Notes: generated by a model from the sequence alone, not told the origin. 62,072 bases of DNA from a virus (IMGVR_UViG_3300042568_001301:1-62072); one strand, 5' to 3'; numbered from the stretch's first letter, positions 6,034 to 15,178 are shown. Numbers and translations: made by a program.

Positions 6034-9000
6034 ATGAGCGAGTTCATCCGCAAGGCCATCCAGAAGAGTCTCCTTTTAAAAAAGAAACCGCACTTGGCTC
6101 CCAAGGCCACGCCGGTTACTGATCCTGCGAATTGGGAGGATGCGAAGTCCAAATTGCGGGAAATCCTTCGCGCTAATGGCGGTAAGCCAGGGCCGTGGCT
6201 AGATGACAATGGGCAGATGCGGTTGTTGACGCGGCGGTGGGTGGGGATGAAGCGTTTGAAAGAATTTCGATATGATGCGCCTACTCCTCAAGAGGAGCGC
6301 CGAGGGTTGTTGCGGACGGGGCTTCTGGCTGGGGGCATTGCTGCTGCTGGAGGGCTGGCGGGCTTGGGGTTGTATAAGTCTGGGTTGTCTTCTTATGCTC
6401 GGCGCGCCGATCGTTTGGAAAAGCTTGTAAAGAAAATCCATGGGCAAAGGACGAATCTTGGCCAGAAAGCCAGGGATGCAGCGGCATCCCGCGGAGCGGC
6501 CAAGCAATCGGCTCAAGACGCTTCTATTTTCTCTCAAGGGCTTCGCGAGAAGCGTCAAGCAGCGGCAGCGGCTGTTGCGGCCAAGGCCGCGCAGGCGAGC
6601 GAGGCCGCCAATGTCGCGGCAGCAAAGAAATTTAATAAAACAGCGACTGCTTACTACGATCCCGCAAGTGCCGCGAATAAGCGGGTGGCTCGTGAGGCGT
6701 CTGTCGCCGCAAAGAAAAAGGCGCCAGTTTCCGCGCCCTCAGTTCCTAAAACAGAAATTCCCGAGGAAGTTTTTTCGGCGGTTCCAGAGGCTCCGATCAA
6801 GAAAGCTGCTGCGGCTCCGACTGAAAAATTTTCCAGTTGGGCTCAAGCTAAGGGAGCATTTAATAAAGGGAAAATCACTAAGGAGCAACTTGACAGCATG
6901 AAGTTTTCCTCGGCAGAAGTTCCTAAAGAATTTGATTTTCAGAATGACGAGGGGGGCATTCCCCTCACGGGGCGCGTGGCTCGAGATCGGTTCGTGAAGA
7001 AAATCCGTGATGAGGACTTGGATCGCCGCGATGCGAATATCCTGCGCGCTGGCGGCGCAGGGGCGTTGGCGGGGTTGATGTTCCGTGGCGGCCTTTCCCG
7101 AGGCAAGCGTGCATTGATCGGTGCTGGAGCGGGAGGATTGGGGGTAATTGGCATCCGCGCCCTTACGAATAACGATCGAGACATTTACGGCGAGCGCAAT
7201 CGCGGGAGCAAGCGCGCCGAGTTGATTCCTGCCGTAGGCGGACTCGGTGCGGCGGCATGGCTTGGGATGCGGCGCTTTAAAGGATTATCATCAAAGCTGC
7301 GCGGAACAAAATTTTTCGAGAAGCGGGAGCGCCGTGAGAAACGGGAGTTGAATCCCTATGTGGGGGCGGCTCTCTCGGGTGGCGTAAGCGGGGCGAGCCT
7401 CGGCGCGCTGTCATGGCTCAAGCGTGGCACCTCCGTGGCTTCGGCTGGAGCGACTGCTGCGAAGTTGGGTGCACTCAGCGCCGGTATCGTCGGCGGCGGG
7501 GCCTTGATCGGTAGCCGCATCGTGGGTGATCCTCGCAAGGAAGAGGGAGCGCCGTTTACGAAGCGCGCGGCCTTGGGCGGGGCTATAAGCGGAGCCTTGG
7601 TAGGTGGCGCGGGTGGGCTTTTGCTTCGCAATACGAAGTTTATGAAGGATGCCGCCAAAACTTGGCGTCCGGCAAAGTGGATGACAGATGCTCCGGCTCT
7701 CGGGGCTGGCGCTCTTGGGGCTCTGGGCGGCGCGGTGATCGGTGGGGCGCAGGGGGCCGACGAGGGGCAGCAGGTTGATTCGATCCGCAACATCCGAAAG
7801 GACATAAAGCAAAAGAATTTTTCTCTTCGTGAGTTTCGCGCGTTGCCAGCGGTTGCCGTGAAGCAAGTTTGGAAGACTGATCCTGCGCTGCGGGCGGATT
7901 TTGCAAAACGGGTTGTCGCTAAAGTGCGGGCGGCTGTGGCTGCGAATAACAAGCAATACGGGGTAAAGGAGTTCCAAGTCTCTCCGCTCAATGTGGAGTC
8001 GATGGCCAAGACGAAAGAGCGTCGCGCCAGCGAGCGGGCTAATTTTTTGAAAGGCATTGGCGTAGCGGCAGCTGTGGGACTTGCAGGAGTTGGCGGGTAT
8101 AGGGTGGGCCGTGTGATCAGTAAGGTGGATATCAATGCTGCCAAACGGGCGGCAGAAGCTGCTTCTGAGGAAGCGGGATGGCAAAAGCGTAGTGCTGAAA
8201 GATGGCGTAAAAGTTGGCAAGATGAGGCGTCGAGTGCTTCTCGTGCGCGGCAGGAGGCGTCGAGTGCTTCTCGTGCGCGGCAGGAGGCCCGTGCGAGTTC
8301 GTGGAGAGAAGAGAATCGCAAATGGGAAGAAGATTTTCGGAATAAGTGGGGTAATCCCCAAGGTTCCAGTGGTGCGAGTTCATCTGGACATGACAGTGAT
8401 TACGCCAAGCGAAGCGCGGACGCTGCCAAGAAGTGGCGTCAAGAGCAGTCCAGATCCTCGGCTTCCTCCTCCAGCTATCGTGCTGAAAGCGGAACAGGAT
8501 CGAAGGATTACACCCCCCCGCCTAGATCCAGGGCGAAGGGAACCGGCGAAGATCGCAACCCTCATGTAGGCACTGCTAAGGAGGATGCTTGGGAGAAATG
8601 GCGCGCGATGGATCGCATGGCTAAGGAATCTAAAAATGAAGGCGAGCGCGAGACTGCTGCTCGCATGAGAGATATGTGGAAAAAGAAACATAATTTGGCA
8701 AGAAAGCTGCGGGGGTTGAAGTTGTTTGGACGCGATGATCAGCCTCGTTATCGAGAAAGCAAGGTGTGGGCTGATCCGGTCATGGGTTGGATCCGAGGGG
8801 ATGACTTGGTGGATAAGGATGGCAATAAATGGAGTCCTACCTCGCCGCAGCTTGTGAATGCGATGCACAATAAAGCGCGCGGCATTCGCGTGAATGTGCA
8901 GCGCGGGGCGGGGTTGGCGGGCGATACTTCGGCTGTATTGCAGGGTAAGGAGCGCGAGCGCGATGCCAGTGGCCGTGTTAAAAAACGCGAGTGGGAGAAG

Positions 9001-9705
9001 GCATGGTTTCGCAACGCGCTGACGACGGCTGGGCTGACTGCGACAGGGCTGGCTGGCGCGGCAGCGTGGCGCTATGGCCGCATGAATCCTGGCACGGGCT
9101 TTGGAAAATTTGTGGCAAATACGGAGCGAGGTGTCCGCAAGACCAAGGATGATATCAAGTCGGGCTTGGGTCGCATTATGGGTGCCGCTGATGAGGTTAC
9201 TGGGCCTGCTAAATTTATAAGAAAATTGTTGTCTGCCAAGTTGAAGTTGCGCGAATTTGATCTCTTTGCCAGCGCGGCAGGGTGGGATACACGCGACCCA
9301 CGCGGGAGGTCGGTTCGCGTGTATGCTCCAGGCAGTCGCCCGCGTAATAGGCGTGAGAAATACTGGCATGAAAAGACTGAGAACCAACGCAAGCTTATGA
9401 TCGCAGCTGGCGTCGGAGCTGCGGCTATCGGCGGGCTTGGCGGCGTGGCGGCTTATCGGCTCGCCAAGGGGAAATCGCTTGTGCCGAGTTTTATGCTCAA
9501 GAAGCCGCAGCCACAGGTTCAGGCTCCTCTGCCTGCTGCGGCTCGTTGGGAAAAAAATTCCAAAGGCAAATTCGTTCCAAAACCGAGAGGGGTAGAGGGG
9601 AAGGTTAATCCTCATTTCAAGGGAGATGCTCCATTGACTCCAGAAGAAATCGCTCGTCAGCAAAGAAAATGGAGAGACATGGCAAATCCTAATAACGCCG
9701 CCTAA
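6034..9705 (+). CDS. Large LREL-motif protein with Gly-rich hydrophobic segments (putative ejected internal head protein)
   Basis: 1223 residues, no family recognised. Three LREL-type motifs are visible: MKRLKEFRYDA at 72-82, FSLREFR at 596-602 and SAKLKLREF at 1067-1075. Several Gly/Ala-rich hydrophobic stretches of 20-30 residues follow (about 91-115, 335-380, 440-490, 510-580, 670-690, 1119-1145), resembling glycine-zipper membrane segments. Between them are Ala-rich coiled-coil regions (about 165-200) and a Ser/Arg/Glu-rich low-complexity zone (about 725-840) with a perfect 10-residue duplication. Size, position after the portal and hydrophobic repeats fit a capsid-internal protein that is ejected and crosses membranes. 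An in-frame second start at 6247 (M72) has its own GTTGAC signal. Confidence 0.75.
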   Translation: MSEFIRKAIQKSLLLKKKPHLAPKATPVTDPANWEDAKSKLREILRANGGKPGPWLDDNGQMRLLTRRWVGMKRLKEFRYDAPTPQEERRGLLRTGLLAGGIAAAGGLAGLGLYKSGLSSYARRADRLEKLVKKIHGQRTNLGQKARDAAASRGAAKQSAQDASIFSQGLREKRQAAAAAVAAKAAQASEAANVAAAKKFNKTATAYYDPASAANKRVAREASVAAKKKAPVSAPSVPKTEIPEEVFSAVPEAPIKKAAAAPTEKFSSWAQAKGAFNKGKITKEQLDSMKFSSAEVPKEFDFQNDEGGIPLTGRVARDRFVKKIRDEDLDRRDANILRAGGAGALAGLMFRGGLSRGKRALIGAGAGGLGVIGIRALTNNDRDIYGERNRGSKRAELIPAVGGLGAAAWLGMRRFKGLSSKLRGTKFFEKRERREKRELNPYVGAALSGGVSGASLGALSWLKRGTSVASAGATAAKLGALSAGIVGGGALIGSRIVGDPRKEEGAPFTKRAALGGAISGALVGGAGGLLLRNTKFMKDAAKTWRPAKWMTDAPALGAGALGALGGAVIGGAQGADEGQQVDSIRNIRKDIKQKNFSLREFRALPAVAVKQVWKTDPALRADFAKRVVAKVRAAVAANNKQYGVKEFQVSPLNVESMAKTKERRASERANFLKGIGVAAAVGLAGVGGYRVGRVISKVDINAAKRAAEAASEEAGWQKRSAERWRKSWQDEASSASRARQEASSASRARQEARASSWREENRKWEEDFRNKWGNPQGSSGASSSGHDSDYAKRSADAAKKWRQEQSRSSASSSSYRAESGTGSKDYTPPPRSRAKGTGEDRNPHVGTAKEDAWEKWRAMDRMAKESKNEGERETAARMRDMWKKKHNLARKLRGLKLFGRDDQPRYRESKVWADPVMGWIRGDDLVDKDGNKWSPTSPQLVNAMHNKARGIRVNVQRGAGLAGDTSAVLQGKERERDASGRVKKREWEKAWFRNALTTAGLTATGLAGAAAWRYGRMNPGTGFGKFVANTERGVRKTKDDIKSGLGRIMGAADEVTGPAKFIRKLLSAKLKLREFDLFASAAGWDTRDPRGRSVRVYAPGSRPRNRREKYWHEKTENQRKLMIAAGVGAAAIGGLGGVAAYRLAKGKSLVPSFMLKKPQPQVQAPLPAAARWEKNSKGKFVPKPRGVEGKVNPHFKGDAPLTPEEIARQQRKWRDMANPNNAA
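6225..6249 (+). promoter_or_regulatory. GTTGAC signal with nested in-frame start at 6247
   Basis: GTTGAC at 6225-6230, a 16-nt G-rich gap (ends GGGTGGGG), then ATG 6247, in frame with the gene starting at 6034. The resulting shorter protein would begin MKRLKEFRYDA, putting the LREL-type motif at its N-terminus as in the short family members. This may be the true start or an alternative one. Confidence 0.6.
8224..8283. repeat. 30-bp perfect tandem repeat in coding sequence
   Basis: Two identical 30-bp units (8224-8253, 8254-8283) encode EASSASRARQ twice in the low-complexity zone of the large LREL-motif protein. In-frame, so it changes length without breaking the gene. Confidence 0.9.
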
Positions 9706-9711
9706 AAATTT

Positions 9712-12294
9712 ATGAACGATCCAAGACCTCGTAATAACCAAGGCCAATTTGCCTCTCAAAGCATCGATGGCATTGATGCCAATACGACTTCCACGGCTTA
9801 TAATCCCCAAGTCATCGAGCAACGCAAACTCTCGCTGATCGAAAAAATCCGACGGATGCGCGGCGTTCGCAATGGCGTGGAGGAGGCGGGGCCTCGACAG
9901 CAGCAACTTTCCGCGAAGCTTCGGCTACGCGAGTTGGCGCAGCGGCAGTCTCAAGAAGATCCCGCTTTAGGCCGCGCCGGAAGTCTGCTTCTTGCGGGTG
10001 GGGTTGGAGCCGTGGGGAATCTGGCTGCGGTGACGGTAGCGAAGGAAGTAATGGACGCAAAAAAGCAGCAGGGGTTGGATTTTTTTGGGCAGCCTCGCGG
10101 CTCGGAGATGAAGCCGATGATGGCATGGGGCAGGACGAAAGAAGAAGCCAATGAGAAACTTCGCAAGGCTACAGAAGAGGTGAATGGGCGTAACCGCAAG
10201 GTGCAGCGCGAGTATCTGCGCTCCAATCCTGATGCCCGCCGTAGTGAGGTGCTTGATAGATTTGCTCGCAGGAAAGGATATGATATCGCTGTTGGTGATC
10301 CCGGCATCGCTCCGAAGGGGGCTATTCCTGGTAAGTCGAGAGGTATATTCCAAAGAGGGCATGCTGACCCTGATTTTATAAGGGCGCATGAGGCGGGGCA
10401 TGTGGCTCAAAATCTCGGCGGCAAAAATCTTCCCTTTAACAAAAGTATCCGGCAGGCCTTTATGTTTGCGCCTTTGGGGGCGACTTCCGCTCTTGTGAAC
10501 AAGGACAAGTCGAATGACAAGGTTGCGACGGGAATCGCTGCTGCGGGAACTCTGGCTGCGTTGCCGACATTGCATAACGAGGTGGATGCTTCTGTGCGTG
10601 GCTACAAGATCATGCGCAAGCTCGGCTCAACGCGCCTGCGTGCAGCGGGTGCATTTGTAGGGTTGCCCACCTATGCCGCTATCGCCGCCATGCCAGCATT
10701 GGGCTGGGGTGCGCGAAAGCTCCGGCAGGCTCGCTCGGAGGAAAAAGATGGCAAGCAGCTCTCTGCGAAGCTTCGCCTGCGGGAGTTGGCGCGCGTGGCG
10801 GCTCAACCCTATCCCGAAGAGGAGCGAAAGGGTGGCATCGGCAAGATCGGTGCATTGGGGCTGGGCCTTGGGCTGGGTATCGGTGGCGCGATAGGTGGCG
10901 CACGGTATCTGCGGCCTATTCTCAAGCGTGGGGTCGGTCGTGCATCGGATAGCTTGGCAAGCGTTGCTGCATCGGCAGGGAATGCGATCCCCAAGATGAC
11001 CAGCGAGGTCGAAAAAACGGCAAGGTCGGCTCAGGCTACAGCCAAGGCAGCACAGACTGCTGTGATTCAAGCTTCACGAAACATTGACGACGCCACGCTG
11101 GTTCCCCGGACGATGGGAAAAATTGCCAGATCGGAGGTTTTCCCGAGGGCTTGGAATATCATGAACCCGCGTGCGCGTTGGAAGGAAATCAAGAGCGGAT
11201 TTGATGCTGGGGTGGAAGAGTCTCGCTTGCGTGGTAAATACATAGATCGCGTGCGGCGGCGTGCTGCGGAGCGAGGGGTGTCGGGATTAGATCAAAAAAT
11301 GCTAAGGCAGGCGGCAATAGAAAATGTGCCTACTGGCACAGTGCCGATCTTCCAAGCCTGGCGGCCCAGTTGGGCGCGCGTCACGCCAGAGCGCGTGAAG
11401 TTGGCTGGGCCAAAGGCTGGGGCGAAACTTTACTCTGCCAAGCTGCGATTGCGTGAACTCTCTTTTGCGAGTGATGCGCTGAGGGAATTCGCCGAAGAGA
11501 AACGCCCGCTGACCACTAAACAAAAGCTGGGGATAGCGGCTGGGCTGGGCACGGCTGCTGTGGGGGCGACGCTCATGCCAGCGGCGGGCAAGATGTTTCG
11601 TATCGCCACGCGCGATATGGCGCACGATACGCTGACGGGCTGGGCGAAGAAGCGCGGCTTGCGTTCATTTATCAAGCCGCCCAAAAGCGATCCGAATCGG
11701 GATGGGCGGTTTGTTGCCGATTACATCGACGGCGCGCAATCAATCTTGAACAAGGGAGTGCAGGGTAAGATCGCGGGTAAGATTCTCCAGCACGCCAAGG
11801 CGAACCCGAAGGGTAAGGTGGCTAAAGTAGTGGGTGGCGAATTGGGTGATTATGGAGTGAGCCACTATGCGAGATTCCGCTCAGGGCCTCGGGAAGCCAT
11901 GAAGCATTGGGACAGTGAAGTGGGTGATCTCAAAAACCACATCGGCAAGCAACAAGGTATTTTGGATGCAAATAACAATTTTGTGCCAGGAGCAAACCCG
12001 GCAAAAGTTAAAAAAACCCAAGCGCGGCGTGATGAGATGGCCGCTGGGCGCAAAGCTGTGGATGACGAGATCAATGAACAGCTTTGGCATCATGGCAAAA
12101 GCGAGTCCGAGGCGTTGCGGCATGTGGCGGAAAACACAAAAAATCCTGCTGCCTTGCAATATTTTAAGAACTTAGCGCACCATAACAGGGGGGCTGCTGC
12201 GAAGTATGCCAAGATCTCTTTGGTGGCACCTGGGATGGTGGTTGGTGGTGGAGCCACTGCGGGGCTTTCAATGCGGAGAAAGGAAAATCAATGA
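9712..12294 (+). CDS. LREL-motif polyprotein-like protein with embedded HEAGH metallopeptidase domain
   Basis: 860 residues. Three near-identical internal motifs SAKLRLREL start at 67, 351 and 575 and divide the protein into a leader and three segments of about 220-285 residues. Each is followed by a Gly/Ala hydrophobic stretch (LLLAGGVGAVGNLAAV; GLGLGLGIGGAIGG; LGIAAGLGTAAVGATL). Segment 1 contains a zinc-peptidase signature: HEAGH at 226-230 and a third-ligand region E290 in NEVDASVRGY, the pattern of YugP-type neutral zinc metallopeptidases. The repeated motif at segment starts suggests a polyprotein with processing sites or fused cassettes. The stop overlaps the next start (ATGA at 12291). 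Peptidase activity is inferred from motifs only. Confidence 0.78.
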   Translation: MNDPRPRNNQGQFASQSIDGIDANTTSTAYNPQVIEQRKLSLIEKIRRMRGVRNGVEEAGPRQQQLSAKLRLRELAQRQSQEDPALGRAGSLLLAGGVGAVGNLAAVTVAKEVMDAKKQQGLDFFGQPRGSEMKPMMAWGRTKEEANEKLRKATEEVNGRNRKVQREYLRSNPDARRSEVLDRFARRKGYDIAVGDPGIAPKGAIPGKSRGIFQRGHADPDFIRAHEAGHVAQNLGGKNLPFNKSIRQAFMFAPLGATSALVNKDKSNDKVATGIAAAGTLAALPTLHNEVDASVRGYKIMRKLGSTRLRAAGAFVGLPTYAAIAAMPALGWGARKLRQARSEEKDGKQLSAKLRLRELARVAAQPYPEEERKGGIGKIGALGLGLGLGIGGAIGGARYLRPILKRGVGRASDSLASVAASAGNAIPKMTSEVEKTARSAQATAKAAQTAVIQASRNIDDATLVPRTMGKIARSEVFPRAWNIMNPRARWKEIKSGFDAGVEESRLRGKYIDRVRRRAAERGVSGLDQKMLRQAAIENVPTGTVPIFQAWRPSWARVTPERVKLAGPKAGAKLYSAKLRLRELSFASDALREFAEEKRPLTTKQKLGIAAGLGTAAVGATLMPAAGKMFRIATRDMAHDTLTGWAKKRGLRSFIKPPKSDPNRDGRFVADYIDGAQSILNKGVQGKIAGKILQHAKANPKGKVAKVVGGELGDYGVSHYARFRSGPREAMKHWDSEVGDLKNHIGKQQGILDANNNFVPGANPAKVKKTQARRDEMAAGRKAVDDEINEQLWHHGKSESEALRHVAENTKNPAALQYFKNLAHHNRGAAAKYAKISLVAPGMVVGGGATAGLSMRRKENQ

Positions 12295-13427
12295 ACTACT
12301 TAATGAGGCTTCATGAATTGGCTTCGCGGAGCCAACGCCAAGTAGATCGGCAAGAAGTGCTGAGTAATGCCAGCGGAGTCGCTGGAGCGGGATTGGTCGG
12401 CGCTGGTGGTGTGGCGGCGTATCGGGCGATCAATCCGACAGTAGGCATCACCTACGGCAAGACAAATGCCTATCGCGGGCACCTCAGTCATGCCGAGGAT
12501 GTGAAGAAAATTTTGGATGGAGCGGGTGTTAAGTCGTCCATGCATAATGCAAATACTCGTGGTTTTTTTGGTTCTCAGCGGCACGCTGTAATGGTGAATA
12601 CCGGCTTCGGGCCAAATGTTGTGGGGGCATCACGGGTTAAATTCAAGCCGGATTACACGGCTGTGACGGATTCGGTATTGCCTGTTATGCCCGACGCCAT
12701 GAGCAAGCCGATCAAATCCCGCAAGAGGACTGCTGGCGTTTATGGCGGCGGCGGTGGGGTGGATGTAGGTGCCAAGGTTCCGCACCTCGCCAAGGCGCAT
12801 GAAGATTTTGACGCGATCCATCTCTACGCAGGGCCGAAATCCAAGAACATTAAGCCGGGGTATGCAGGCGGTGGCTATGAGGAGGCGCAGGCGGCGGTGG
12901 CAGAGTTGGCAAAAACGAACCCTGCGGCGGCTGCGAAATTTAAAGTTCATAGTTCGATGAGTCGCAAAGCGATCAAAAATGCGGTCCGCGCTCATTCGGT
13001 AAATATCGGAAACGCGGGGGCGGGCACGATGCACGAAGTCGCGGCAAGTCCTAAGCCCGGTGTAATCTGGCAGGCGAGTCCTTACGCATCGAATCATTTC
13101 AAGGTGAATGAGGCGTTGGCGCACCGGTATGGGATGCGTGTGGCGCGAGGGGCAAATGATATTGCCCGGAACGAGGATGCGGTGGCTCACTTGAGGCATA
13201 TCGCTCGTGACAGCACGCGCGCGGTAGAGCGTCAGAAGGAATCAGCGGAGCAGATGATTCGAGATGGGGCTAAGAGCCGATCTGCCTTTGTCGATGATGT
13301 GAAGTCGGCTCTCAATAAGAGTCGTCGGCGGAATGTGATGGCGGCGGCAGGACTTGGGGGCGTCGGCCTTCTTCTTGGGGCGAACGCTATACGCTCTCGA
13401 AATTCCAAAACAAAAAATAAACCATGA
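12291..13427 (+). CDS. LHELASRSQR-motif protein with N- and C-terminal hydrophobic segments
   Basis: 378 residues. The N-terminus MNYLMRLHELASRSQR is a variant of the family motif (residues 5-16), followed by a Gly/Ala hydrophobic segment (about 26-45). The centre (50-330) is a folded-looking alpha/beta domain with YGGGGGVDVGAK, HLYAGPKSKN and APGVIWQASPY-like loops; I do not recognise it, and a glycosyltransferase-like fold is only a weak impression. A second hydrophobic segment (about 345-365, AAAGLGGVGLLLGANAI) ends the protein with a basic tail. Overlapping starts and stops tie it to the metallopeptidase-containing gene and to the phosphoesterase (ATGA at 13424). Confidence 0.7.
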   Translation: MNYLMRLHELASRSQRQVDRQEVLSNASGVAGAGLVGAGGVAAYRAINPTVGITYGKTNAYRGHLSHAEDVKKILDGAGVKSSMHNANTRGFFGSQRHAVMVNTGFGPNVVGASRVKFKPDYTAVTDSVLPVMPDAMSKPIKSRKRTAGVYGGGGGVDVGAKVPHLAKAHEDFDAIHLYAGPKSKNIKPGYAGGGYEEAQAAVAELAKTNPAAAAKFKVHSSMSRKAIKNAVRAHSVNIGNAGAGTMHEVAASPKPGVIWQASPYASNHFKVNEALAHRYGMRVARGANDIARNEDAVAHLRHIARDSTRAVERQKESAEQMIRDGAKSRSAFVDDVKSALNKSRRRNVMAAAGLGGVGLLLGANAIRSRNSKTKNKP

Positions 13428-14422
13428 AAAAAACAACCCAATGGGGAGCTGTAGCGCAAGCCGCGCAGGCGGCGGATCATAAATCGAAGCTCGACCAAGC
13501 TCTGGCCGATCTCGATGCCGAGCGCAAGGCGCACGCGGAGACGGTGCGGGCGCTCGAGCGGGCGCGCACGGGCACTCGCCCGATCGTGAAGGCGAAGCCG
13601 ACTTCGCCCAAGTCGGGAGCGGGCGACATTGTGGAAGTGATTTTTTCGGATGTGCACGGGAATAAGCATGACCCAGCGGCTTTTTCGGCTTTTCTCGGGG
13701 ATCTTAAGACTTTGCAGCCCGATCGCATTGTGATCGGCGGGGATTTTATTGATTGCGGCGGGTTTTTGGCGGAGCACCACACGCTCGGCTATGTGGCTGA
13801 GACGGAGGATAGCTACGAGGACGATGTTCGTGTGGCGAATGATTTGCTGGATGCCGTGGCGCACTACTCGAACTGCGGCGACATTCATTACATCGAAGGC
13901 AATCATGAGTGGCGCGTGGAACGCTGGGCGCTCACCCAACGCCTTGCGCATCACAAGGACATCGACTTGCTGCGCCGAACTTTTTGCGCCGAGCATGTTC
14001 TGAAGCTCGCCGAGCGGGGTATCAAATACTACCACCAGGGCAAGGCGCATGGCGACTGCGATGTGCCGGGCTGGGTGAAGATGGATAAAATGTATTTTGT
14101 CCACAAAATCTCAAACGCCCGCGATGCGGCGGAGGTGGCGATGGCGAAAGCGGGGGGCAATATCTGTTACTTCGACACGCACCGCGCGAGCTTTAAGCCG
14201 AAAAACATCCCAGGGCTGGGCCTCATTTCGGCGTGGAATCCCGGCTGTCTCTGCAAGCGGCAGCCACTCTATGCGAATACGCGCCCGACCGAGTGGACGC
14301 ATGGATATCTCATCCGCTTCATTTCGCGAAAGACGGGCGCGTTTCAGATGATCAATGTCACGATCAATGATGGCGTGAGCTATGCGGGAATGCTGCTCAA
14401 GGGCACGGAAAAAAAACCTTAA
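13424..14422 (+). CDS. Calcineurin-like metallophosphoesterase
   Basis: 332 residues. After a coiled-coil N-terminus (about 1-65), the metallophosphoesterase motifs appear: DVH (D76, H78), GGDFID (D107), and GNHEWR (N160, H161, E162). The usual terminal GHTHR is FDTHR here, keeping the second His but replacing GH with FD, followed by a conserved GCLC...PLY...W segment seen in phage relatives. The fold hydrolyses phosphoesters, often nucleic-acid or nucleotide substrates. It is ATGA-coupled to the LREL-motif genes, so it may be part of the same internal or ejected set, although it has no motif itself. Confidence 0.85.
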   Translation: MKKTTQWGAVAQAAQAADHKSKLDQALADLDAERKAHAETVRALERARTGTRPIVKAKPTSPKSGAGDIVEVIFSDVHGNKHDPAAFSAFLGDLKTLQPDRIVIGGDFIDCGGFLAEHHTLGYVAETEDSYEDDVRVANDLLDAVAHYSNCGDIHYIEGNHEWRVERWALTQRLAHHKDIDLLRRTFCAEHVLKLAERGIKYYHQGKAHGDCDVPGWVKMDKMYFVHKISNARDAAEVAMAKAGGNICYFDTHRASFKPKNIPGLGLISAWNPGCLCKRQPLYANTRPTEWTHGYLIRFISRKTGAFQMINVTINDGVSYAGMLLKGTEKKP

Positions 14423-14426
14423 AAAT

Positions 14427-14906
14427 ATGGCAAATCTTTGGAAGCGCATCGTCAAGCAACAAATGGTCGAGGAGCATGAGAGTGATCCGAAATACATGTG
14501 GGAGACTTATGCCAAGCAGGGGTGGCAAAAGCGCGAGCATGTGGCCGAGGCCTTGGAGTGCCATGAAGATAAAGTGCAGTCTCTTTTGAAAAGTGCGATC
14601 ACTTCCAAGAAGATCGAGCGGCGAGACGTGGTGATCTGGAGCAAGCTCAACAAGGAGCTAATCAAGATCGTGGCGTATCGCGAGAAAGGAAAGCATCCCG
14701 AAGAAAAAGCTCCAAAGCCTGCCAAGAAAGCCAAGCGCAAGGCGCTCAAGCCTGCGGTGGGCATGGCGGTGAGGTCGCGCCGAGGAAATTCCGGCAAGAT
14801 CGTTCATGCTGGCAAATCGGTTTTCACGGTGGAGTGGGAGAATGGCTCTGTGACGAATCCCTCCCTCGCCTCGTTCAAGAAAAGAGACATCATTTTGGAG
14901 GGTTAA
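14427..14906 (+). CDS. Basic protein with SH3/KOW-like C-terminus
   Basis: 159 residues. The N-terminal half is helical (KRIVKQQMVEEHESDPKYMW, with HTH-like spacing around HVAEALECHEDKVQSLLK). A Lys-rich linker follows (KAPKPAKKAKRKALK), then a small beta domain (VRSRRGNSGKIVHAGKSVFTVEWENG) that looks like an SH3/KOW barrel. A nucleic-acid-binding role is likely from composition but no family is certain. Start at 14427 follows an A-rich leader (AAAAATATGG); the alternative upstream start would overlap the phosphoesterase. Confidence 0.65.
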   Translation: MANLWKRIVKQQMVEEHESDPKYMWETYAKQGWQKREHVAEALECHEDKVQSLLKSAITSKKIERRDVVIWSKLNKELIKIVAYREKGKHPEEKAPKPAKKAKRKALKPAVGMAVRSRRGNSGKIVHAGKSVFTVEWENGSVTNPSLASFKKRDIILEG

Positions 14907-14908
14907 AT

Positions 14909-15148
14909 ATGTCGCGGCGCGGCAAGCCTTCCGATCGTAGTGAGGTTGTCGTGCGGTTGCAGGACAAGTTTGCAGAGCATTTTGATGCTGGTGTCGGCAT
15001 TTTCTCGTGGGAAGAGGGCGGCGAGACGCATTTCGTGACGCTTAAATTTGGCAATTCTTTCACGGTAGATGCCATGATCGATCAGTTGCGGGGCTGTATC
15101 GAGGGCGGCGGCGAAGAGGAAAACGACGAGGAAGACGAGGAAGAGTAG
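14909..15148 (+). CDS. Small protein with acidic tail
   Basis: 79 residues. A basic N-terminus (MSRRGKPSDRSE) and a beta-hairpin core (GIFSWEEGGETHFVTLKFGNSF) are followed by a purely acidic tail (EEENDEEDEEE). Not recognised. It starts 2 nt after the preceding stop, so it is co-translated. Acidic-tailed small proteins directly upstream of the protease/scaffold can be assembly chaperones, but there is no direct evidence here. Confidence 0.6.
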   Translation: MSRRGKPSDRSEVVVRLQDKFAEHFDAGVGIFSWEEGGETHFVTLKFGNSFTVDAMIDQLRGCIEGGGEEENDEEDEEE

Positions 15149-15155
15149 TCTTTTC

Positions 15156-15161
15156 GTTGAC
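15156..15161 (+). promoter_or_regulatory. GTTGAC start-associated signal for the prohead protease (ATG 15179)
   Basis: 17-nt gap to ATG 15179. The gap holds a small inverted repeat GCCCC/GGGGC that includes an AAAGGGG Shine-Dalgarno-like run, so ribosome access may be structured. Confidence 0.65.
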
Positions 15162-15178
15162 GCGCCCCGGAAAGGGGC

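Noticed and set aside
8380-9906. Long minus-strand reading frame of 508 codons
   Set aside because: Fully opposite two motif-bearing genes with clear coding structure; composition is that of a shadow frame, with no recognisable domain.
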